DNA from: Helicobacter_D ganmani
GTDB taxonomy: Bacteria > Campylobacterota > Campylobacteria > Campylobacterales > Helicobacteraceae
Strand: one strand, 5' to 3'
Assembly: GCF_965138225.1 (NCBI RefSeq)
Contig: NZ_CBCSAX010000022.1
Length of the DNA: 22,590 nucleotides
Below, piece after piece: positions 1-6,194 of the stretch (the stretch's first letter is position 1; each line of letters starts with the position of its first letter). The translations under genes and the position numbers were made by a program. The notes under the pieces were generated by a model. That model did no database searches. It was not told the origin of the DNA and was given only the letters and a program-made list of their open reading frames with translations.

Positions 1-33
1 CAAATACAGCTTCTAGTGTTTCTCCTCTTTCTT

Positions 34-73
34 TGATGAGGGTTTCTCCCTCATCATCTTTCTTATTTTCTTT
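34..73 (+). terminator. Rho-independent terminator of an upstream plus-strand gene
   Basis: A perfect 9-bp stem (TGATGAGGG at 34-42, CCCTCATCA at 48-56) with a 5-base loop is followed by a T-rich tract to about 73. This is the form of an intrinsic terminator read on the plus strand. The gene it would serve lies mostly or wholly left of the window. One frame across positions 1-33 is open and ends with TGA at 34-36, but it is too short to call. Confidence 0.5.
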
Positions 74-175
74 GCAAGGGCTTTGCCTGAAATAATCTGT
101 AATTTAAATCTCGCCTTTTACTTTCTATTTTATTCTTTTTACGATTTTATTATATTATTTTTTTTAAAGTCCAAC

Positions 176-220
176 ATTATAGATTGCCACGAAAATTTTA
201 CAAATTTTCTCGCAATGACG
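176..220. repeat. Palindromic intergenic repeat, intact copy
   Basis: An imperfect palindrome centres on position 200. The outer arms begin ATTGC (184-188) and end GCAAT (212-216), and the inner arms are AAAATTT and AAATTTT. The outer parts resemble the widespread GATTGCCACG...CGCAATGACG palindromes of intergenic DNA (recalled from other genomes, not searched). A diverged copy lies at 22437-22480, and the match extends left to include ATTATA at 176-181. It could be a REP- or MITE-like element. On the minus strand it would lie near the 3' end of the small-peptide transcript. Confidence 0.55.
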
Positions 221-277
221 CAGTAGAATCTTTATTGATTGAGTGGAAGTAGAATCCACAGGTTCAATTCATCATCA

Positions 278-293
278 CCCTGCAAAAGCAGGG
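278..293 (-). other. Stem-loop just downstream of the small-peptide stop codon
   Basis: A perfect 6-bp stem (CCCTGC at 278-283, GCAGGG at 288-293) with a 4-base loop lies 5 bases past the stop codon of the small minus-strand peptide. It is not followed by a U tract on either strand, so it is probably a stabilising 3' structure rather than a terminator. A second short palindrome (AGGCT 296-300, AGCCT 305-309) spans the stop codon. Confidence 0.4.
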
Positions 294-298
294 CGAGG

Positions 299-370
299 CT
301 AATAAGCCTTGACAACAATTATACAAAGCAGTATAATTGCCACGATGATGAATTTAGTGATACTCATCAT
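299..370 (-). CDS. Small hydrophobic peptide, candidate type I toxin (Ibs-like)
   Basis: This 23-codon ORF reads MMSITKFIIV at the start and ends in VVKAY. It forms one hydrophobic segment rich in Ile, Val and Leu with one lysine near each end, so it should sit in the inner membrane. AAAGGA (379-374) is a good ribosome site. It is 3 bases from the first ATG and 6 from the second (367-365), so the second Met may be the true start. The MM start, hydrophobic core and AY ending recall the E. coli Ibs toxins of the ibs/sib family (from memory). H. pylori AapA toxins are longer and more basic. A -10 box, a leader hairpin and an antisense promoter surround it. The peptide is likely translated. Toxicity is inference, and a small regulatory membrane peptide is the alternative. 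Confidence 0.6.
   Translation of the reverse strand: MMSITKFIIVAIILLCIIVVKAY
309..337 (+). promoter_or_regulatory. Consensus sigma-70 promoter inside the small-peptide ORF, antisense to it
   Basis: TTGACA at 309-314 and TATAAT at 332-337 are both exact consensus hexamers separated by exactly 17 bases. The predicted start is G at about 344. The promoter lies within the minus-strand peptide ORF (299-370) and points toward that ORF's start codon, ribosome site and leader. Epsilonproteobacterial promoters usually lack a clear -35, so a perfect one is notable and suggests strong constitutive transcription, as expected for a type I antitoxin RNA. Confidence 0.65.
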
Positions 371-418
371 ATGTCCTTTTGGGCATAGATTTTACCACAG
401 GGTGTCAGCCTGTGGTAA
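344..418 (+). ncRNA. Candidate antisense RNA (type I antitoxin-like)
   Basis: The consensus promoter at 309-337 predicts an RNA starting near 344. It would be fully complementary to the first nine codons, the ribosome site and the 5' leader of the minus-strand peptide mRNA. It could fold into a 5' hairpin (345-351 with 364-370) and a strong 3' hairpin (392-401 with 409-418). The 3' end is a guess: the second hairpin has no T tract after it, so the RNA may run further. Its existence is inferred from promoter and geometry only. Confidence 0.4.
392..418. repeat. Perfect 10-bp inverted repeat in the small-peptide leader
   Basis: TTACCACAGG (392-401) and CCTGTGGTAA (409-418) are exact inverted copies around a 7-base loop. 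On the minus strand this is the first structure in the peptide mRNA, within about 10 bases of the predicted 5' end. A competing stem is possible between GGGTGT (400-405) and ACACCC (418-423). On the plus strand it would be the 3' hairpin of the antisense RNA. Confidence 0.6.
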
Positions 419-422
419 CACC

Positions 423-435
423 CCACAAAATTATA
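423..435 (-). promoter_or_regulatory. Promoter -10 box of the small-peptide gene
   Basis: On the minus strand TATAAT (435-430) is an exact -10 hexamer behind AT-rich DNA, in the style of Helicobacter sigma-80 promoters. No TTGACA-like -35 is seen. The predicted start is a G near 423, giving a leader of about 53 bases that begins with the GGGGTGT run and the leader hairpin. Confidence 0.5.
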
Positions 436-524
436 CTTCAAAATCTTTTAATAAAAATAGTTTAATTGATAAGAAAATGAAATAAAAAAATCCCAAAATC
501 AAAGAATCTTTAGCAAATTTGTTT

Positions 525-530
525 TAGAAT
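525..530 (+). promoter_or_regulatory. Probable -10 box for the MFS-GTPase operon
   Basis: TAGAAT at 525-530 preceded by TTT fits the epsilonproteobacterial -10 pattern. It predicts a start near 537 and a short leader of about 18 bases. It diverges from the minus-strand peptide promoter at 430-435, with about 90 bp of AT-rich DNA between them. Confidence 0.35.
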
Positions 531-554
531 TTTACAAAACTTTAGGAATCAATT

Positions 555-1703
555 TTGAAAACTTATATTTTATTGGTTGTCCTGCTAAGTGCTATGGTAA
601 CGATTTCTAGCCTTTATATCACACAGCCTATGCAACCTCTTTTTATGGAAGAGTTTGGAATCTCTATCACACAAGTTACGCTTTTTACTTCTGTTGTGTT
701 GCTCGCACTTGCCTTTGCCCCCATTGTTTATGGTTATTTGTTGGAAAAATTTGATACACGCAAGGTGTTGTTTGTCTCTTTAGGAATGATTGGCGTTTTC
801 CAATGTTTGCTTTGTTTTGCGCAAGATTATAGGACTTTTCTTGCTTTGCGTTTGTTAGAAGCTCTCGCGATTCCAGCTGCCTTGACAGCGACTTTGACAA
901 CCTTAATGCGCATTGATATGCAAAATATACAAAAATATGTCAGCCTTTATGTTGCTGCCACGGTTTTTGGAGGTGTACTTTCGCGCGTAGCAGGCGGGTT
1001 TATTACTTCTATTTCCTCGTGGCAATTCACTTTTGCTGCACTTGGAATTACTACTTTGGTGGTTGCGATTCTTTCTTTTAGGATTCCTCAAAGCTCCCAA
1101 ATGACAAATGCAAAAATCACACCAAAAATTGTTTTGGAGCTACTGAAAGATAAGCGATATGCAGTGCTTTATGCGGGGGCTTTTTTGGTGTTGTTTTGTT
1201 TTCAAGGCGCGCTAAACTTTATGCCTTTTGAAATCAAAGCCTTAAACCCAGACATTACCCCAGCACAGATTGGTTTTTTGTATCTAGGATATATTATTGG
1301 CATTGTTGCCGCGCTTTTGGTCGGGCGCATTAAAAGGTTGCTTGGAGGGGATTTGCGTGCAATCATTTTTGGCTTTGTGGTTTTTGGAATCGCACCTTTG
1401 ATTATGCTAATCAAAAGCTTTTGGTGGCTCTTTTTTGCGGTGTTTGTGATTTGTATTGGAATGTTCATTGTGCATTCTGTTTTGTCTGCATTTGTGAATT
1501 CTATTTCTAGTGAGAAAAAGGGAATCACAAATGGCTTGTATCTTGCGTTTTATTATACAGGTGGCACGATTGGCACGACAATGCCGAGTTATCTTTATTA
1601 TCATTTCGGTTGGGAAGTGCTTTGTTTGTTTTTGAGTGGGATTTTGTTTGCAAGTGCGTTAATGTTTTATAAAATTAGTCCAATCTTTAAGGAGGCAAAA
1701 TGA
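555..1703 (+). CDS. MFS transporter (DHA1-type, YnfM-like)
   Basis: This 382-residue protein is hydrophobic throughout, with about 12 membrane helices in two halves joined by a polar loop near residues 175-195 (after FRIPQSSQ). It is an inner-membrane proton-coupled transporter of the major facilitator superfamily. The loop after the second helix (GYLLEKFDTRKV, near residues 60-71) is the family's motif A region. Overall layout recalls YnfM-type drug/metabolite exporters, but the substrate cannot be read. The start is TTG with AGGA at 544-547, 7 bases upstream; the next ATG is 13 codons in and has no better site. Its stop overlaps the next ATG by 4 bases (ATGA), so the transporter and the first GTPase should be translationally coupled. 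Confidence 0.85.
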   Translation: MKTYILLVVLLSAMVTISSLYITQPMQPLFMEEFGISITQVTLFTSVVLLALAFAPIVYGYLLEKFDTRKVLFVSLGMIGVFQCLLCFAQDYRTFLALRLLEALAIPAALTATLTTLMRIDMQNIQKYVSLYVAATVFGGVLSRVAGGFITSISSWQFTFAALGITTLVVAILSFRIPQSSQMTNAKITPKIVLELLKDKRYAVLYAGAFLVLFCFQGALNFMPFEIKALNPDITPAQIGFLYLGYIIGIVAALLVGRIKRLLGGDLRAIIFGFVVFGIAPLIMLIKSFWWLFFAVFVICIGMFIVHSVLSAFVNSISSEKKGITNGLYLAFYYTGGTIGTTMPSYLYYHFGWEVLCLFLSGILFASALMFYKISPIFKEAK

Positions 1704-4069
1704 AAGAGCTAGGGGAATATTTAGAATCAATCTTTAAAGAAATCGTGCCACTAGGGAATTTGCATATTTTAGAAAGCGAAAAAGCAAGTGAGATTGTAGC
1801 GATTTTTTTAAGTCAAGATTTGCATAGTTTTAATGTTTTTTGGCAGAGTGCTGTGCTACAAAATCTTTGTGAAAAATATTGCAAAACCTTAAGCTTTAAA
1901 GGAATCTTACAGGTGCAATACACCTTGCTTCTCAATATTCATAAAGCCTTTGAAAGAGAGCCAAAAAGAACGCAAAATCTGCTCAAAAAAGTTTTGGAAA
2001 ACCTTGCTTTGCTGGAGCAACATAAGGTTGCAAAAGGAGAATTTTTAGAACAAATCAAGGCGCATTTAGAAAGGATTGCACATCAAGAAATCAAAGAAGT
2101 AGAGATTCTACAAAAACAACAAGAATCCACTTTGGATTCAAACTTTTTGCAAGATTTTTGGGGAAATAGTCTAAAACTCCTAGAGCAAAAAAAGGCAGTT
2201 TTGCATGCAATGCAAGCGCAGAATCTTCTTAACCTCTCCTCAAGTTTAGCGGAGTTGGAATCTCTTTTGTTAAAGCTTAAAAATCAGCATTTTTCTATCG
2301 GAATCACAGGTGTGTTAAGCGCAGGGAAAAGCACGCTTTTAAACGCACTTTTGGGGCAGGAGATTTTGGGTAGCTCTACGATTCCAGAGACTGCAAGCTT
2401 GACGCTTCTAAAATACGCTCAAACACCTAGTGCGCAAGTGAGCTTTTGGAACAAGGCAGAATGGGAAGATTTGAAATCTACAATAGAAGATTCTACACTT
2501 GCTGAACTTTTAAATAATGCGGAATTTAAAGAGGTTTTGGAGAAATTTGTGCAGGATTCCACACAGAGTTTAAAGATTTCTTTGCAAGATTTACCCAAAT
2601 ACACTTCGGCAAATCATTCTAGCAGATTATGTAATCTCATCAAGGAAACCATACTCTTTACTCCTCTGAAATTCTTGGAAAATAAAGTAGAAATCGTAGA
2701 TACGCCCGGACTTGATGACCCTATCGTGCAAAGAGAGGAAATCACCAAAGACTATATTTTGGGTTGTGATTTGCTCATTCACGCAATGAATGCGGCACAG
2801 AGTGCGACACAAATTGATGTGGATTTTATCTTGCAAACTTTGCAAAATGCGAATCTCTCAAGGATTTTGATTATCCTAACGCACGCGGATTTGCTAGAGA
2901 CAAAAGAATTAGAATCTGCTCTGAATTACACGAGAGAAAGCATTAAAGCGCGTTTAATTCAGAGTATGTCTAAAGACAATGCGGAATTAATGCTCCAAAG
3001 GGTAGATTTTATTGCGCTTGCGAGCTATCCTGCCTTGCTTGCTCAAACCAATCCACAAAAAGCAAAAGAATTAGGCTTTAGCCTAGAATCGTCCAATTTT
3101 AATGCGTTGCTTGATTATCTCAATCAAACCTTGTTGGGTGGTAATAGCACCAAAGCAAAGGACTTGATTTTTTTAAGTGCGCAAGGGTTTGTGCGAGTTT
3201 TTGAAAACATCAAATCGGCTTGTGTTTTAGAAAAAAGTTTGCTTTTTGCTAAAGAAAGTGAGATTAAAAAACTTATAGAGGAAGCCAAAATAGAGCAAGA
3301 GCAGAGTCTGACAAAACTTCAAGAAACTAAAGAATCCCTAAACAATGCGACGCAACAATTACAAACTTATCTTGAAACTTTGCAAAAGGAACTTAATCAA
3401 AAGCTAGAACTTTCTAAAAATATTTTGAGTGAAAGGATTTTTGCGGATATTGTTTATGATTATGATAAGGGTAAAACGCCAAGTTATGAGCGATTGCAAA
3501 GAATCTTGGATTTGGGGTTAAAAGATACTTTGAGTGATATTTTGCGTTTTTGCACCCAAAGTTTGGACAAAAAGATTACGCAGCTACAAAGTCAGTTTGA
3601 AACGCAGGTGCAAGTAGGAGAAAAAGACTCTAGCATTTTGGGGAATTTTCATCTTCATTTTGATGAAAGTCTTTTAAGAAAAACTGCATTAAAGATTCTA
3701 AAATCTATCACAAAATCCGTGCAAAAGTTTGGCAAAAATCAAAGAAGTGAGCTTAAAAGCGCATTGGATTTAGATTTTGAAGCGGGGTTTGTGGAGTTTT
3801 TTGCGATGATTATCACACAGAATAAGGCATTAGAATCTAAACTCACAGAGAATTTTAAAAATTTTCTTGAGGATTTAGAGACAAATTTAAAAATGGACTT
3901 GGAAAACAAAGCAAAAATTTTGCAAAATGCTTTGCAAAATTCACAAAATAGTGCGCAAGAAAAATCCCAAAAGGAAAGTTTATTAAATCAAAACGAAGCA
4001 GCATTAGAGGAGGCTTTGCAGAGTTTTAAAGCCTTGCAAAGCTATGCTACAAGGAGCGCAAAATGCTAA
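1700..4069 (+). CDS. Dynamin-like GTPase, first of a pair (DLP1 type)
   Basis: This 789-residue protein has a helical N-terminal region (1-195), a GTPase domain and a long coiled-coil C-terminal part (about 500-789). The P-loop is GVLSAGKST at 204-212, the G3 motif is DTPG at 334-337 and the G4 position is THAD at 394-397, which departs from the usual N/T-K-x-D. The layout matches bacterial dynamin-like proteins. In Campylobacter jejuni, neighbouring DLP1 and DLP2 (Cj0411/Cj0412, from memory) form a hetero-oligomer thought to tether or remodel membranes. A good ribosome site (AAGGAGG, 1689-1695) precedes the ATG, which overlaps the MFS stop. The next gene overlaps its 3' end by 7 bases, which supports a fixed-ratio complex with that partner. 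Confidence 0.88.
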   Translation: MKELGEYLESIFKEIVPLGNLHILESEKASEIVAIFLSQDLHSFNVFWQSAVLQNLCEKYCKTLSFKGILQVQYTLLLNIHKAFEREPKRTQNLLKKVLENLALLEQHKVAKGEFLEQIKAHLERIAHQEIKEVEILQKQQESTLDSNFLQDFWGNSLKLLEQKKAVLHAMQAQNLLNLSSSLAELESLLLKLKNQHFSIGITGVLSAGKSTLLNALLGQEILGSSTIPETASLTLLKYAQTPSAQVSFWNKAEWEDLKSTIEDSTLAELLNNAEFKEVLEKFVQDSTQSLKISLQDLPKYTSANHSSRLCNLIKETILFTPLKFLENKVEIVDTPGLDDPIVQREEITKDYILGCDLLIHAMNAAQSATQIDVDFILQTLQNANLSRILIILTHADLLETKELESALNYTRESIKARLIQSMSKDNAELMLQRVDFIALASYPALLAQTNPQKAKELGFSLESSNFNALLDYLNQTLLGGNSTKAKDLIFLSAQGFVRVFENIKSACVLEKSLLFAKESEIKKLIEEAKIEQEQSLTKLQETKESLNNATQQLQTYLETLQKELNQKLELSKNILSERIFADIVYDYDKGKTPSYERLQRILDLGLKDTLSDILRFCTQSLDKKITQLQSQFETQVQVGEKDSSILGNFHLHFDESLLRKTALKILKSITKSVQKFGKNQRSELKSALDLDFEAGFVEFFAMIITQNKALESKLTENFKNFLEDLETNLKMDLENKAKILQNALQNSQNSAQEKSQKESLLNQNEAALEEALQSFKALQSYATRSAKC

Positions 4070-6111
4070 AACAATATTTAAAAGAATGTGAAATCTTGCA
4101 AGCAAAAATTGCACAAAAATCTCCTACGCAAAGACTGATTCTTGCTTGTCAAGATAATTTAAATCCTAGTGATTATACTTTGAGTTTTTTTGAAAATTTA
4201 CAGCAAAAAGAAGTAGAGCCTATGCAAATTGCAATTATCGGGCAGTTTTCAAGTGGTAAAAGCACTTTTTTAAACGCACTTTTGGGGCAGGATATTTTAC
4301 CTACAGGGATTACCCCAATTACCTCAAAAGTATGCAAAATTTGTTATGGAGAGGATTATATTTTAGAAATTCTCTACAAAGATGGGCGCAAAGTCTTACA
4401 AAATATAGATTTTTTGCATAAACTCTCGCGTGAAAATTCTCAAAATATCCATCATTTTTGTCTTTATGCCCCGATTTTGTTTTTGAAAGAAATTAATTTC
4501 TTGGATACACCGGGCTTTAATTCTCAAAATTCTGATGATACACATACAACATTGAAAATCTTAGAAAATGTAGATGGAATTATTTGGCTTACTCTTATTG
4601 ATAATGCGGGAAAAAATAGTGAAAAAGCGTTACTCAAGGAGTTTATTACGCATTTTGCGCAAAAAAGTCTTTGTGTTTTGAATCAAAAGGACAGACTAAA
4701 AGACGAACAAGAAGTGCAAACAAGCTTAGAATATGCAAAAGTGGCATTTGAGGGAATTTTCTCTGAAGTGATTCCAATCTCTGCCAAACTCGCATTAAGC
4801 GCAAGATTAAATACCCCGCAAAAATTCCTTGAGAACAAACTTCTTTCTTTTGCGCAAACAATCCAAACACTTGCTTTGCAGGATTCTAATGAGGATTCTA
4901 AAAAGCCTCAAAATCCACAAGATGTTATGGAGTGTTTGAATGCAACCTATCAGAATTTACAAGAGGGAATTTGGCAAGAATTAGAAACATTAAACTATCA
5001 AAATGCGGAACAGCGAATGCAGGATTCTAATATGCCTTTGATTTTTGACTTTCTAAATCAGACTATTAAGCCCAAGGCAAGTTTTGCTAAATCTTATAGC
5101 ACACTTAAAAAACTTCGCGAAATGCACATTTTGCTACATTTACAATATCATAAAATTAACCAATGTTATTTAATCTTGCAAAGAACTTTACAAAAAAACC
5201 TGCAAGAGTGTATTGCAAATTGCGCTCTTTCACAAGAAAAGGAACAAAAAATCTTTAATGATTTATATATCGGGTTGGATTTGTGGCTAGATACGCTTGC
5301 GCAAAGAATCTTTAGCGCATTGGAGAAAAAGCCCTTTACTTTTGCACAAAAAGAAAAAGGTCTTTTGCGCACAAAGTCTGTTGAAACTAATAAAGAAGTG
5401 GTAATTCTCCCAATAGAAAAGCTACATATAGAATTACAAAACCAAGATACGCAATTAGTGAAAGATTATAAGGCGCTAAGTGTGAAAATTAAGAACTTTT
5501 TGGATTTGTTTGTGCGCTCTATTGGGCAAAATACCAATGCCTTAAAACAAGAATTAGCAAAATGGCAGCATAATGCCCCCAAAAATATTGAGCTTTATCT
5601 TGTCGCACCTCAAAGTCAAGCATTGGGAAATTTGCGAGAATTTGCTCAAAATTGTTACGAAAATCTACTAGATGATTTTAACAAAAATGCTCTTGTTGCA
5701 ACCTCTTATTTGCGTAGTGAATTGAATGTCTTAAGCAATTTTCTAGCTCTTAGCTATAATAATGCAATAGATTTGACTTTGAATCGTTTGGATTTAAAGA
5801 TTAAAAATGCAATCACTAAGCATAGAGAAAATCAAGAGGAGTTTGCCTTGTTTAATCCGACTTTGGAAAATGTGCGAGAGAGTTTAAATGAAACTTTTTG
5901 CTTTGAACAATTTCAAGCGCGTCTTTTTGGACCAATGAATTGCCTTAAAAAAACTTATGCGCAGTTTTTGAATCAAAACGAACAAACCACACAGGATAAA
6001 ATGCAATTAATTACGCAAGCCTCTTTTGAACTTAAGAAAGAAATAGATAAAATTATGCAGAATCTCATAGCAATTAAGGCAGAGCAAAAGAGTGTTGATA
6101 TTCAAAAATAA
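4063..6111 (+). CDS. Dynamin-like GTPase, second of a pair (DLP2 type)
   Basis: This 682-residue protein starts almost directly with the GTPase domain. The P-loop is GQFSSGKST at 60-68, a G2-like TPITSKV follows, G3 is DTPG at 148-151 and G4 is NQKD at 207-210. The remainder (about 270-682) is predicted helical and should form the stalk/trunk of a bacterial dynamin. It lacks the roughly 150-residue N-terminal extension of its upstream partner, the same asymmetry I recall for the C. jejuni DLP1/DLP2 pair. AAGGAG at 4051-4056 is well placed, and the ATG overlaps the end of the first GTPase gene by 7 bases. It probably acts with that GTPase at the membrane. A direct role in division or envelope repair is not visible in the sequence. 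Confidence 0.87.
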   Translation: MLKQYLKECEILQAKIAQKSPTQRLILACQDNLNPSDYTLSFFENLQQKEVEPMQIAIIGQFSSGKSTFLNALLGQDILPTGITPITSKVCKICYGEDYILEILYKDGRKVLQNIDFLHKLSRENSQNIHHFCLYAPILFLKEINFLDTPGFNSQNSDDTHTTLKILENVDGIIWLTLIDNAGKNSEKALLKEFITHFAQKSLCVLNQKDRLKDEQEVQTSLEYAKVAFEGIFSEVIPISAKLALSARLNTPQKFLENKLLSFAQTIQTLALQDSNEDSKKPQNPQDVMECLNATYQNLQEGIWQELETLNYQNAEQRMQDSNMPLIFDFLNQTIKPKASFAKSYSTLKKLREMHILLHLQYHKINQCYLILQRTLQKNLQECIANCALSQEKEQKIFNDLYIGLDLWLDTLAQRIFSALEKKPFTFAQKEKGLLRTKSVETNKEVVILPIEKLHIELQNQDTQLVKDYKALSVKIKNFLDLFVRSIGQNTNALKQELAKWQHNAPKNIELYLVAPQSQALGNLREFAQNCYENLLDDFNKNALVATSYLRSELNVLSNFLALSYNNAIDLTLNRLDLKIKNAITKHRENQEEFALFNPTLENVRESLNETFCFEQFQARLFGPMNCLKKTYAQFLNQNEQTTQDKMQLITQASFELKKEIDKIMQNLIAIKAEQKSVDIQK

Positions 6112-6147
6112 AAAAGTGGAATTAGAATTGCTTAATCTACTTTAACA

Positions 6148-6161
6148 CGCCAATAATGGCG
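6148..6161. repeat. Short GC-containing hairpin in the gap before the J-domain gene
   Basis: CGCCA (6148-6152) and TGGCG (6157-6161) form a perfect 5-bp stem with a 4-base loop. It covers the ATG at 6156, an in-frame but unlikely start for the next gene with no ribosome site. There is no U tract, so it is not a classic terminator. It may be a leader structure or chance. Confidence 0.25.
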
Positions 6162-6194
6162 ACGAATTTAGGATTAAAGACTGAAGGGAAGTTT

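Larger units (their letters stand above)
74..298. other. Gene-free stretch: T-rich DNA, palindromic repeat and 3' part of the small-peptide transcript
   Basis: No reading frame with a credible ribosome site was found on either strand. The stretch holds T-rich DNA at about 110-165, a palindromic repeat at 176-220, and the presumed 3' untranslated part of the minus-strand small-peptide RNA (about 240-298) with its hairpin. A 14-codon minus-strand ORF near 12-56 lies inside the terminator hairpin and was not accepted. Confidence 0.5.

Noticed and set aside
12..56. 14-codon minus-strand ORF beginning MMREKPSS
   Set aside because: It lies inside the terminator hairpin of the left edge, has a poor ribosome site and a charged unstructured product.
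278..293. Hairpin after the small peptide as a Rho-independent terminator
   Set aside because: The stem is good but neither strand has a T tract after it; described as a 3' structure instead.
1202..1528. 108-codon open frame on the minus strand inside the MFS gene
   Set aside because: It is antisense to a clear transporter gene, with composition typical of a shadow frame and no ribosome site.
6156..6194. ATG at 6156 as start of the J-domain gene
   Set aside because: It has no ribosome site and lies in a small hairpin; ATG 6195 has AAGGGA at correct spacing and gives a family-like N-terminus.
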